Shown here piece by piece: positions 26,103 through 34,139 of a stretch of 46,923 nucleotides of DNA; position 1 is the first letter of the stretch, and the number at the start of each line of letters is the position of its first letter. The stretch comes from an uncultured candidate division WPS-2 bacterium (GTDB lineage Bacteria; Vulcanimicrobiota; Vulcanimicrobiia; Vulcanimicrobiales; Vulcanimicrobiaceae): the NCBI GenBank assembly GCA_937927945.1, contig CALEYW010000017.1, forward strand, positions 1 through 46,923, read 5' to 3'. The position numbers and the translations under genes were made by a program. The notes under the pieces were generated by a model. The model ran no database searches. It had not been told where the DNA came from and was given only the letters and a program-made list of their open reading frames with translations.

Positions 26103-26864
26103 TCAGCGCACGTACGATGCGCCGTTGGCGTCGATCGTCGTCCCCGTTGCGTACGCGGCGAGCGGCGAGGCCAAGAAGGCGATGATGCCGGCGACGTCCT
26201 CCGGGGTCCCGATACGGCCCCCGGGGATCTCGGCGGCGATCGCGGCGCCGTCGCTGGCGATCGCGCCCGCCGACATCTCCGTCGCGATGAAGCCGGGCGC
26301 AACGGAGAATGCGGTGATCCCGTCCCGAGCGCACGAACGCGCGATCGATTTGGTCAAGTTGACCAGCGCGGCTTTGCTCGCTCCGTAATCGGCGACCGTC
26401 AACTCGCCGCGGAACGCCGAACGCGAGGCGACGTTGACGATCCGGCCGCCGCGGCCGCTGCGCCGCATCTCGCGCATCGCGAGCCACGCGAGGTCCGCCG
26501 CGGCGAACAGATTGAGCGCGAACGTTTGCTGCCAACCCCGGCGCCACGCGTCGAAATCGTCGCCGTCGAACGGGTTCTCCGCGAAGACGGCGGCGTTGTT
26601 CACGAGCACGTCGATCCCGCCCAGGTGGAGAGCGGCCTTCGCGACCGTCGGCGCGAGCGCGTCGGGATCCGCGAGGTCGACGGACTCCGCGCGTACGCGC
26701 TCGCCCAGCTCGGCGCACAGCGCGCCGGCGAGATCGCGGCGCGAGCGGTAGGTGAAGAAGACGTTCGCCCCGGCGGCATGGAGCAAGCGGACCGTGGCGG
26801 CGCCGATCCCTTGCGAGCCGCCGGTCAGCAGCACGCGCGTTCCGGTCAAATCGAGCAACGACAT
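26103..26864 (-). CDS. SDR-family NAD(P)-dependent oxidoreductase
   Basis: A 253-residue classical short-chain dehydrogenase/reductase. The cofactor motif TGGSQGIG is at residues 14-21, NNAA at 89-92, the catalytic tetrad is Asn118, Ser147, Tyr160 and Lys164 (DYGASKAAL), and the C-terminal loop is APGFIATEM. FabG-like proteins of this kind reduce or oxidise varied alcohols; the substrate is unknown. Its promoter side carries a near copy of the regulator's own promoter and operator (site A), so I place it in the same regulon as the receptor, binding-protein and aldolase-family genes. A dehydrogenase acting on a 2-oxo or hydroxy-acid intermediate would fit the DapA-family lyase. ATG 26864 is used; GAGAAAG precedes it. 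Confidence 0.9.
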   Translation of the reverse strand: MSLLDLTGTRVLLTGGSQGIGAATVRLLHAAGANVFFTYRSRRDLAGALCAELGERVRAESVDLADPDALAPTVAKAALHLGGIDVLVNNAAVFAENPFDGDDFDAWRRGWQQTFALNLFAAADLAWLAMREMRRSGRGGRIVNVASRSAFRGELTVADYGASKAALVNLTKSIARSCARDGITAFSVAPGFIATEMSAGAIASDGAAIAAEIPGGRIGTPEDVAGIIAFLASPLAAYATGTTIDANGASYVR

Positions 26865-26884
26865 GAAGACTTTCTCATCGGCAT
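26846..26884 (-). other. Short upstream frame overlapping the SDR start
   Basis: ATG 26884, which matches the regulator's start codon in the copied promoter, opens a 12-codon frame (MPMRKSSCRCSI) that stops at 26846, 18 bases inside the SDR gene in another frame. The Shine-Dalgarno GAGG of the regulator is GCGG here. It may be a decayed relic of the copied start, or it may dampen SDR translation. Confidence 0.4.
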
Positions 26885-26897
26885 ACGTCCGCAGAGG

Positions 26898-26919
26898 ATT
26901 GCTAACAATTGACAGTCAA
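26898..26919. promoter_or_regulatory. Operator-like site A, between SDR and binding protein 1
   Basis: ATTGCTAACAATTGACAGTCAA: the core TTGCTAACAA is followed directly by the second palindrome TTGACAGTCAA. It lies 34 bases before the SDR start and upstream of binding protein 1. The surrounding 46 bases (26882-26927) match the regulator-dapA promoter (33083-33128) at all but about four positions. A GntR/FCD-type target is inferred. Confidence 0.7.
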
Positions 26920-27103
26920 CTCCTTTCGATGCCGGCCCCCGCGGGGGTGCCCCAAGCAGAAGGCAAAAAGGGCGCGTGATCGCGGCGCGGTCGCGGCGTT
27001 GTGTCGCGTTTCGCGGCGCACGCGTTAGCGCAGCGCTGCATCACCTCCGTTTTGTACCTGCGTAACAACGCGCGTTTCGAGAGTTGGACCGTTCGACAAA
27101 AGA

Positions 27104-28738
27104 GTGTGTCGTCCGGAACGCAATGCACGGGCCATGTTTTCACCCGCCGCTCGCCGGTTTTTCGAGTTTGCGTCGTTGATGGCGACGCTCGTGCTGGTCG
27201 GAGCGAGCTCCTCACGGACGCTGCGAATCGGCATGCCGCTCCAGCCGAATTCGCTGAACCCGATCATCTCGTCGACGTATACGGAGAATTACATCGAGGA
27301 GGCCGTCTTCAGCGGGCTCATTATCCTCGATGATCGTGGCAACCCTCAGCCCGATCTCGCGAGCACGGTACCGACGAAAGAGAATCACGGCATCAGCCCG
27401 GATGGGAAAACGCTGACGTATCACCTTCGGCGAAACGTCAAGTGGCAAGACGGCGCGCCGTTCACCTCCGCCGACGTCGTCTTCACCTTTGAGAAGATGC
27501 GTGACCCTCACGTTCCGTTCGCGTTGGGAACGTGGTACGGACGGGTCAAGAACATCGAAGCACCTGACCCATATACTGTCGTCCTTCACTTGAAGCAGCC
27601 GCAGGCCGATGCGACTTCCGAGTTCTTCGTCAACGGTGAGGCCGGGATGATCATTCCGGAGCATCTCCTTCGGAACGTGACCGACTTTCGGTCAGCACCA
27701 TTCAGCGCTGTCCCCATCGGGACGGGTCCGTATATCGTCGATCGCTGGGAGCGCGGATACAGCCTGGACCTGCGCGCCAATCCCACGTATTTCCGCGGTG
27801 CTCCGCATATCGAGCGTCTACACATCGTCTTCTTCGGCGATCAGAATACACTCGCGCTGCAAAAACGTACCGGCGAGTTGGACTTCGTGCAGAATCTCCC
27901 GATCTCTCAGCTGCCGGCGTTCGCGAGCGCGCCGGGGATGACGGTGAGGGTCGTGCCGTCATACATGCTGGATTACGTCATCGCCAATCTGCGCGTCGCT
28001 CCGTTCGACGACGCGCATGTGCGCCGTGCGCTTTCCGTCGCTATCGATCGCGGCGTACTTGCCAGCAAAGCCTATCACGGCGCGGCCGTGCTCGCGGACG
28101 GCTTCGTCGCGCCATGGACGAAATTTCACTCGCCCGCTCGCGCGAGGGCACCGGGGCCCGATCTCGAGGGCGCGCGAAAACTCTTGGACGAGGCTGGCTG
28201 GCATCCCGGCCCTGACGGGATCCGCCGCAAGAACGGCGTCCCGCTCGACTTTACCCTGACGACGATCGCCGGTCAGACGGTGCTCGTCAACGAGTCCGTC
28301 GAGTTGCAGGCGGCGTGGCGGGCGATCGGCGCGAACGTCACGCTGCGGTCGGTACAGTCGACGGTGCTCTTTGGGCCGGACGGAATTTTAGCGCACGGCG
28401 AATTCGCGCTGGCGCTGGTGTTTTACGGAGAGTTACCGTGGCCCGACATCACGGACAACGTGGCGAGCACGGCGCAGCCGCCCCGGGGCTCGAATTTCGC
28501 GCGATTCGCCGACGGCGACGTCGACCGCTGGCTGCGTGAATCCGGCGCCACCTACGACCTCGTCTCGCGTCGTGCGATCATGGCGAAGATCGACTCGCGC
28601 CTGCGTGACCAGGCGCCGGAGATGCCCGTGCTGTGGGAGCGCTTTCTCTACGCCTGGAGCGACGAGTTGCTCGGCGTGCGCCCGGAAACGGCGAACTCCG
28701 ACTTCTGGAACGTCTACGATTGGCAGTGGAAGAAGTGA
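27104..28738 (+). CDS. Family-5 (dipeptide/oligopeptide-type) solute-binding protein 1
   Basis: A 544-residue periplasmic binding protein of the SBP_bac_5 family. The hydrophobic signal (FFEFASLMATLVLVGASSS) lacks a lipobox, so a soluble periplasmic form is expected. Family landmarks are LRIGMPLQPNSLNPI at the mature start, LTYHLRRNVKWQDGAPFTSADVVFTFE, GTGPYIVDRWERG, RRALSVAIDRG and KLLDEAGWHPGPDGIRRKNG. Its closest relative in view is the protein at 34140-35801, with the same length, motif wording and C-terminus WDWQWKK-like (VYDWQWKK). GTG 27104 keeps the pre-signal similarity with that paralogue; ATG 27134 is an equally possible start. No ABC permease or ATPase gene accompanies it. Site A lies upstream and site C downstream. 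Confidence 0.92.
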   Translation: MCRPERNARAMFSPAARRFFEFASLMATLVLVGASSSRTLRIGMPLQPNSLNPIISSTYTENYIEEAVFSGLIILDDRGNPQPDLASTVPTKENHGISPDGKTLTYHLRRNVKWQDGAPFTSADVVFTFEKMRDPHVPFALGTWYGRVKNIEAPDPYTVVLHLKQPQADATSEFFVNGEAGMIIPEHLLRNVTDFRSAPFSAVPIGTGPYIVDRWERGYSLDLRANPTYFRGAPHIERLHIVFFGDQNTLALQKRTGELDFVQNLPISQLPAFASAPGMTVRVVPSYMLDYVIANLRVAPFDDAHVRRALSVAIDRGVLASKAYHGAAVLADGFVAPWTKFHSPARARAPGPDLEGARKLLDEAGWHPGPDGIRRKNGVPLDFTLTTIAGQTVLVNESVELQAAWRAIGANVTLRSVQSTVLFGPDGILAHGEFALALVFYGELPWPDITDNVASTAQPPRGSNFARFADGDVDRWLRESGATYDLVSRRAIMAKIDSRLRDQAPEMPVLWERFLYAWSDELLGVRPETANSDFWNVYDWQWKK

Positions 28739-28834
28739 TCCCGCCCTCAACGCTGTCGCAAGCGTAGCCAGACGAAACGAGCGGCCTTCCGGTGGCGGCA
28801 GGATCGCGTCCCTTCGGGCTCGGTGTTAATCGTC

Positions 28835-28910
28835 GGTTGTTAACAATTAGCAAAATGGGCCAAATTGACGTGAAAGCGCCTGCGCTGCGCGCCATTTGGC
28901 GAACGGACCA
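28835..28910. repeat. 76-bp leader block with operator site C, identical to 38685-38760
   Basis: GGTTGTTAACAATTAGC at its left end carries the operator core (site C). The remaining bases contain GCCAAAT (28859-28865) and ATTTGGC (28894-28900), which pair across 28 bases. All 76 bases are identical to the block before receptor 2. It lies 88-163 bases before the receptor 1 start, consistent with an operator plus transcribed leader. Confidence 0.75.
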
Positions 28911-28997
28911 GGAAAAGTTCTAGAGATACATCCCGTAACAGGCGTGTCGGCATCTTAAACCAGCGTCTTCATCGCGTCGCTCGAGGAGATTGGGTCA

Positions 28998-31900
28998 ATG
29001 CGAGTTTTCTGGCAACGCATTTGCGGTGCTGCAGTTGTTTGGGTCCTCACCATCTGTTTTCTCGCCACCACGTGCCTCATACCGTCGTCGCCGGCCCTCG
29101 CTGCCGGCGGTCAAACCGGGATCGTGAACGGTACCGTGCTCGATGACGCCGGCAAGCCGCTGGAGGGCGCGACGGTCGTGATGGCGTCTCCGTCCGGGCG
29201 CTATTCCGCAAAAACGGATCGGGCGGGATTCTTCAGCTTCCTCTCGGTGGACGTCGATACGTACGTGATATCGATCGAAGTCCTCGGGTTTGCCGCGCTG
29301 GTGCAAAGCGGGATCACGATCCAAGGCGGCAACACGCTCGCCCTCGGACGGGTGAGCCTCACGCGTCAGATACGAACGATCGGCCACACCGCGGTCCGTT
29401 CCGCAGCGAGCGCGTTTACGCCAAACCAGACCGTGCCGCAGTACACCGTCTCGGGCACCCAGCTCGAGACGGCGCAGGGCAAGCGGATGAGCGCCGACGA
29501 GAGCGCGGTACTGCTCGCCGTCCCGGGGTTCCAGAAGGATGCCAGTGGGAACCTGATCCTGCAGGGCAGCACGACCGACCAGGTTCGCTACCAGATCGAC
29601 GGTGTCGACTTCAGCGAGCCCGGCTTCAATTTGAGCGGCAACGGCAACTTCTTCAACGGCATCGGCTCGGTGCAAGTCGTGCAAGGCGCCGGCGATCCGA
29701 GCCAGAGCAACGTCGGAGCCGGCGCGGTCAACTTGATCACCCGGCGCGGAACGTATCCGGGCTCCGGATTACTCGATCTCGAGCTCGACAACCGTCCCCA
29801 AACGCGGCAGATGGGGTTTCAATACGGCATCGCTCGGCCCGACGGCAGGATATCGAACTTCACGTCGTACCTCGGCAAGACGCAAAGCTTCCAGTACGGC
29901 CCGTGGGGGACGACCGCGTTCGCGGCGGGCGCCGCCTACCAGCCGCAGAGCGTCCAGAACAGCGACTTCCTCGACAACCTCGTCTACAAGTTCGGCGCGG
30001 GAAATTCTCAGCAGCTGCAGCTGCTCTATTTGGATCACGCGGAAGTAACGCGAGGAAATCTCGCCGGCGCGAGCCTCTACTACCCCTCGAATTCGCCCGA
30101 CTTCCTGGCGCAGTTCCAGGGCGTCACGGGGCTCACCGTGCCGCAGATTCAGAGCATCATTGGGTTCGAACAGGGGCAGCGCTTGGCGACCCAGACGCTC
30201 CCGAACAACATCCTCTCGATCGGCAGCTCGAACTTCCTCAAGCTCGAATACGACAACGCATTCGACGCGCGAACGAATCTGGCGCTGCGTCTCTACCACA
30301 GCAACGCGTACACCGACAATAACCCCAACGGGCCGACGCTCATGATCGCCGCGCCGAATGCGGTGACGCAGGCCGAGAATTCGGTCGGCGGATCGCGGAC
30401 CGGGATGAACTTCGAGCTCAATCACCAGCTCAGCAAACAGCATCTCATCACGCTATCGGGCAGCTATCAGTTCAATCGGCCCACGTTTGGGTCGGTGACG
30501 GCGTACTCCGGTCTGTTCGACCTCGGACCGAACGCCAAGGACTTCCTTACACCGCCCAATCCGAGTCAACCGGTGAGCGCCTCGAATCCGTGCCCGGTCG
30601 CGGGCGGCTGCTATCTGCAGCAATTCTTCTACGCGCAAGGCGGTACGCCGCGAGTCCCGCCGTCGCAAAACGTCGCCACCCAGATCCAGCACACGTATGG
30701 TGTCGGCTTGCGCGATCAGTTCCAAGTCAACAGCAACCTGCGGCTCGACGCGGGCCTGCGTTACGACCACATCAACGAAGGCTTCGGGCCGAACCTGTAC
30801 TCGGTCGATGAAAACGTCCAGCCGGTGCCGGGTGCGCCTACCGTCGCGTTCATCTCCAATTACGCGTTTGTCGAGGCACCGCATTTCCTCGAGCCGCGCG
30901 CCGGTGCATCCTTGCGGCTCGGACGGAACGACGCGATCTCGCTGACCTACGGGCGCTCGATTACGTTGCCGGGCGGCGGAGAACTCGGGGGAAGCGCGAC
31001 GAGCTCGCAGCAGTTTGCGCAATTCGCCAACATCCCGGTCAATCCGAACTTCACGCGCAGCGGCAATCCCTTCACCGGCGCGACGCCGGTCGGTCCGTAT
31101 AACTGCCAGCCCTACCTTCCGTTCGTGGTCGGAGCCGCCGCCAACGCGCAGCCGTCGTATAACGGCACGGTCGGGAAGAACCTGCAGTTGGGGCGCACGT
31201 GCGCGAACTATGCGGACCTGCTGTACAGCGTGAACGATGGATTCTATCCGGACATCGTGGCCGTGCAGCCGGGTACCATGGACAACCTGGATTTCAGCTA
31301 CTCGCATGAATTCGCGAATCGCTCCGCGCTGAAGATCGCGCCGTTCTTCCGCCAGGGCTACAACCTGATCGCGGTCACTGCCCCGCTCGTGTTCAACGCG
31401 ACCAGCGGCACCTACGGACCCGGAACGACGACCAATGAGAGCGTCGGCCGGAGTACGTCGACGGGCGTCGACGTGCAGTACACCCTGCCGGTGCGGCCGA
31501 CCGGGTTCAACGGATTCCTCTCGCTCTCGTACGTCAACGAGTTCACGAACACACCGCCGGCGGGTGATAATCCCTACGCGCAGGACTTCTACCCCTTCGT
31601 CCTGCCGCAGTCTCTCGCTGCGGGGAATCTCTATCGCGCGGGCTTCGTCAGCCCGTTGACCGCCCACATGGGCGTGCAATATCGCACGCGCACGGGCTTC
31701 CGGATAAACCCGGTGCTGAACTTCAACATCGGCTATCCGATTGGATCCGGACTGCTCACGCCGGTGATCTCGCGTTCCGGTGCGATCAACGTTCCGAATA
31801 CCAACGTCACCGATCAATTCGGTCCGGGTGGTGCGCCCGCGTACGTGGATCCGGCCAATCCCGGAAGCATCTTTGCGCCGGTCATCGCTGCGACTCGCGG

Positions 31901-32279
31901 GACGCAAGAGAAGGCCTCGGGCGGTGGCGTGCTCTCGCATCCGCAGCTCACCGGAAACCTCACGTTCGAATACAGTTCGCCGAAGAGTCCGCGCGCGACG
32001 TACGGTCTGCAGATCCTCGATCTTTTCAACAATCAGTATTTCGGTGTGCCTGTGGTCAACGGAAACTACTATCCGGTCACGACGGGTGTTGCCGCTCCCT
32101 TGACGGGGCAGAGTCAGACCGGTCTCGCGTTCCCGACGCTGGCCCCGCTGATCACGACTGCCGCACACCCGTACGGGCCGTACGTCATCCCGTACGCGAG
32201 CTCGACCGGCTTCGGGGTGGCCAGCGGTGCATATGGCGCGCCGACGACTGTCCGCGTCTACTTCCAATACGCACTGTAG
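28998..32279 (+). CDS. TonB-dependent receptor 1 with carboxypeptidase-regulatory-like domain
   Basis: A 1093-residue outer-membrane receptor. After a signal peptide ending near ALAAGG comes a carboxypeptidase-regulatory-like beta domain (GIVNGTVLDDAGKPLEGATV, residues 40-110), then the plug (SADESAVLLAVPGFQKDASG, YQIDGVDFSEPG, GAGAVNLITRRG) and a large beta-barrel ending VRVYFQYAL. A TonB box cannot be placed confidently. AGGAG precedes ATG 28998. It shares long identical blocks with receptor 2 (bases 29427-30119, 30385-30628 and 31620-32165), separated by diverged barrel segments. Such receptors import large or scarce substrates using TonB energy. The neighbouring peptide-type binding protein and peptidases suggest a peptide-like ligand. 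Confidence 0.92.
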   Translation: MRVFWQRICGAAVVWVLTICFLATTCLIPSSPALAAGGQTGIVNGTVLDDAGKPLEGATVVMASPSGRYSAKTDRAGFFSFLSVDVDTYVISIEVLGFAALVQSGITIQGGNTLALGRVSLTRQIRTIGHTAVRSAASAFTPNQTVPQYTVSGTQLETAQGKRMSADESAVLLAVPGFQKDASGNLILQGSTTDQVRYQIDGVDFSEPGFNLSGNGNFFNGIGSVQVVQGAGDPSQSNVGAGAVNLITRRGTYPGSGLLDLELDNRPQTRQMGFQYGIARPDGRISNFTSYLGKTQSFQYGPWGTTAFAAGAAYQPQSVQNSDFLDNLVYKFGAGNSQQLQLLYLDHAEVTRGNLAGASLYYPSNSPDFLAQFQGVTGLTVPQIQSIIGFEQGQRLATQTLPNNILSIGSSNFLKLEYDNAFDARTNLALRLYHSNAYTDNNPNGPTLMIAAPNAVTQAENSVGGSRTGMNFELNHQLSKQHLITLSGSYQFNRPTFGSVTAYSGLFDLGPNAKDFLTPPNPSQPVSASNPCPVAGGCYLQQFFYAQGGTPRVPPSQNVATQIQHTYGVGLRDQFQVNSNLRLDAGLRYDHINEGFGPNLYSVDENVQPVPGAPTVAFISNYAFVEAPHFLEPRAGASLRLGRNDAISLTYGRSITLPGGGELGGSATSSQQFAQFANIPVNPNFTRSGNPFTGATPVGPYNCQPYLPFVVGAAANAQPSYNGTVGKNLQLGRTCANYADLLYSVNDGFYPDIVAVQPGTMDNLDFSYSHEFANRSALKIAPFFRQGYNLIAVTAPLVFNATSGTYGPGTTTNESVGRSTSTGVDVQYTLPVRPTGFNGFLSLSYVNEFTNTPPAGDNPYAQDFYPFVLPQSLAAGNLYRAGFVSPLTAHMGVQYRTRTGFRINPVLNFNIGYPIGSGLLTPVISRSGAINVPNTNVTDQFGPGGAPAYVDPANPGSIFAPVIAATRGTQEKASGGGVLSHPQLTGNLTFEYSSPKSPRATYGLQILDLFNNQYFGVPVVNGNYYPVTTGVAAPLTGQSQTGLAFPTLAPLITTAAHPYGPYVIPYASSTGFGVASGAYGAPTTVRVYFQYAL

Positions 32280-32393
32280 GTGAGCAGAGTGAAAAAGCGC
32301 GCTGACGTTGTCGGTATCGCCGCCCGCTCACGTCACAGGACGCGGCGTGAGGGCACGCACAACGATAGCGAGCGAGTTGGTGGAGCGTTCTAG
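32280..32393 (+). pseudogene. Remnant of a lipoprotein gene after receptor 1
   Basis: Immediately after the receptor 1 stop, GTGAGCAGAGTGAA continues into GTCGGTATCGCCGC. It parallels the start of the lipoprotein gene that follows receptor 2 (GTGAACAGAGTGAA ... ATCGGTATCGCCGC). The frame encodes VSRVKKRADVVGIAA, similar to VNRVNIRSLAIGIAA, but then turns Arg-rich without lipobox and stops at codon 38. I interpret it as the first ~15 codons left by a deletion that removed the rest of the paralogue. Confidence 0.55.
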
Positions 32394-33085
32394 GACGAGA
32401 GCTGCTTCGAAAGACGCTCGTAGGCGCTGCGGAGGTGCGCGTCGATCATGGTGGTCGCATTGCGCTTGGACTTCGAACGAATGACGTCGCGAAGCTCGGC
32501 GTGCTCGCGAACGGCCTTCGTCAGGTAGTTCCGGGTATCGGCCGAGCGCGTATGCAAGAACGTCTCGATCTGCGGGCGCAGCGTGGACCACGCGAGATAC
32601 AGGCGGCTATGATGCGCGGCCTGGTAGATGAGATCGTGGAAGCGAACGTCGAGATCGACGACCCGGTGGACGTCGAGGGCTTTCACGGCACGCTTGAGCT
32701 CATCGACCGCCTCGTCCATCGCAGCGAAATCCTCGTCCGTCGCGAAGCGGACGGCGCGCTCCACGGCGAGACGCTCCAGGGACGTACGCAGCGTATAGAT
32801 CTCGTCGATGTCCGGTTGCGAGAGAACCGTCACCCGCGCGCCGCGATGACGTTCGAGCTTCAGCAGCCCTTCACGCTCGAGGGCGACGAATGCCTCGCGG
32901 ATCGGTCCGCGGCTCACTTCGAAGGTCTCGGCCAGCACCGTTTCGCTCAGATGCTGTCCGCCGCCGAACTTGCCGCGCACGATCATCTTGCGCAGGCGGT
33001 CGACCACGTCTTCTGCGAGGCTCCGGCGGCTCGAGAAATCGAGCTCCCCGACGAGTTCTTTCATTGGTTCCCGTGCGTCAGCCAT
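32390..33085 (-). CDS. GntR/FCD-family transcriptional regulator of the locus
   Basis: A 231-residue regulator with an N-terminal winged helix (SETVLAETFEVSRGPIREAF is the helix-turn-helix, followed by the wing LKLERHRGARVTV) and a C-terminal all-helical FCD effector domain. The FCD domain has its usual Asp/His metal-site pattern (DLDVRFHDLIYQAAHH, VREHAELRD). FCD regulators normally repress catabolic genes and release DNA on binding an organic acid or sugar acid. Site B lies 14-35 bases upstream of its start, which indicates autoregulation. GAGG precedes ATG 33085 by five bases. The presence of related sites before the surrounding units makes it the likely regulator of the whole cluster. Confidence 0.92.
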   Translation of the reverse strand: MADAREPMKELVGELDFSSRRSLAEDVVDRLRKMIVRGKFGGGQHLSETVLAETFEVSRGPIREAFVALEREGLLKLERHRGARVTVLSQPDIDEIYTLRTSLERLAVERAVRFATDEDFAAMDEAVDELKRAVKALDVHRVVDLDVRFHDLIYQAAHHSRLYLAWSTLRPQIETFLHTRSADTRNYLTKAVREHAELRDVIRSKSKRNATTMIDAHLRSAYERLSKQLSS

Positions 33086-33098
33086 ACGTCCTCAAAGG

Positions 33099-33120
33099 AT
33101 TGCTAACAATTGACAGTCAA
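33099..33120. promoter_or_regulatory. Operator-like site B, regulator-dapA promoter
   Basis: ATTGCTAACAATTGACAGTCAA, identical to site A, sits between the divergent regulator and DapA-family genes. It overlaps the probable regulator promoter and lies about 74-95 bases before ATG 33194. The location fits repression of both units by the GntR/FCD protein; the match is by sequence and position only. Confidence 0.7.
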
Positions 33121-33193
33121 TTCCTTTCACCGCCGACTACCCTTTGTAGGGGACGCCCGCGGGCGCGTCGACGGTTGGTTGCCCAAAGGTACC

Positions 33194-34135
33194 ATGGAAA
33201 AGACGAAAGAGGCACGCCTTCGCGGCGTGGTCGCGGCTTCGCTCACGCCGCTCGATGCAGATCTCGTCCCGGACGCCGCGCTGCTCGAGCGCCATTGCCG
33301 GTGGCTGCTGGCGAACGGTTGTGACGGTATCAACCTCCTGGGAACGACCGGGGAGGCGACGTCGCTGGGGATCGCTCAGCGGCACAGGGTGATGGAAGCC
33401 GTCGCCGACAGCGGCCTTCCCCTCTCGCGGTTCATGGTCGGCACCGGTACGAGCGCGCTTGCGGATGCGGTCACGCTGACGGCGCTCGCGGCCCGGCTCG
33501 GCTTTGCCGGCGCGCTCGTCATCCCGCCGTTCTACTTCAAGAATCTTGGTGAAGACGGCGTATTCACGTACATTGCGACCCTTATCGAACGCGTCGGCGA
33601 CCCTGCGCTCGCGCTCTATCTCTACCATTTCCCCGCCTTGAGCGGCGTCCCGTTCACGCTCTCGCTGATCGAACGGCTCACCGCGGCGTATCCCGGCACG
33701 ATCGTCGGCCTCAAAGACAGCTCGGGGGATCTCTCGTATTCGGAGAGCGTCGTGCGTGCCTTCCCGGGGCTCGACGTCTTTCCGAGTTCGGAAGCGGTGT
33801 TGCTCGACGCGCGACGGAGCGGCTATGCCGGGTGCATCTCGGCCACGGCGAACATCACGGCGCCGCTCGCCGGGCGTGCGTGGGCGGCCGACGCGGATGG
33901 CGCAGATGCCCAGGTCGCGGCAAGCGAGTTGCGGACGGCGATTGCCCGCTATCCGCTCGTCGCGGCGATTCGCCACGTCGCGAGCGGGCTCTTCGGCGAT
34001 GCGCGATGGGCGCGTATCCTGCCGCCGCTCGAGCCGCTGGCGAACGCGCAAGCCGTCGAGCTCGACGCGGCCTTGCGAGGACGACCCGCGTACGGCCGGA
34101 TCGTCGCGGCGGCGCGTGCCGTGGCAGCCGAGTGA
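33194..34135 (+). CDS. DapA/NanA-family lyase or synthase
   Basis: A 313-residue member of the dihydrodipicolinate synthase/N-acetylneuraminate lyase family of (beta/alpha)8 Schiff-base enzymes. The substrate-carboxylate motif is GTTGEATS (residues 50-57), the catalytic tyrosine is in YLYHFPALSG (about 142-144), and the Schiff-base lysine is K174 in VGLKDSSGD. Lysine biosynthesis is unlikely: the gene lies in an inducible uptake locus. Members in such loci include hydroxyproline-pathway deaminases (pyrroline-4-hydroxy-2-carboxylate type), 4-hydroxy-2-oxoglutarate aldolase and sugar-acid aldolases or dehydratases; sequence alone does not choose. ATG 33194 gives the normal length; the frame is open from 33110 but would start inside operator B. 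Binding protein 2 follows after four bases. Confidence 0.9.
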   Translation: MEKTKEARLRGVVAASLTPLDADLVPDAALLERHCRWLLANGCDGINLLGTTGEATSLGIAQRHRVMEAVADSGLPLSRFMVGTGTSALADAVTLTALAARLGFAGALVIPPFYFKNLGEDGVFTYIATLIERVGDPALALYLYHFPALSGVPFTLSLIERLTAAYPGTIVGLKDSSGDLSYSESVVRAFPGLDVFPSSEAVLLDARRSGYAGCISATANITAPLAGRAWAADADGADAQVAASELRTAIARYPLVAAIRHVASGLFGDARWARILPPLEPLANAQAVELDAALRGRPAYGRIVAAARAVAAE

Positions 34136-34139
34136 GCCG

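Noticed and set aside
26936..26947. CCCCCGCGGGGG palindrome as an operator
   Set aside because: Homopolymer-like GC palindromes are expected at this composition. It does not recur at the regulator promoter.
30453..32267. 604-codon minus-strand frame inside receptor 1 (and its twin in receptor 2)
   Set aside because: It repeats in both receptors only because the DNA is duplicated. The receptor frame has signal peptide, plug and barrel; the antisense frame has none.
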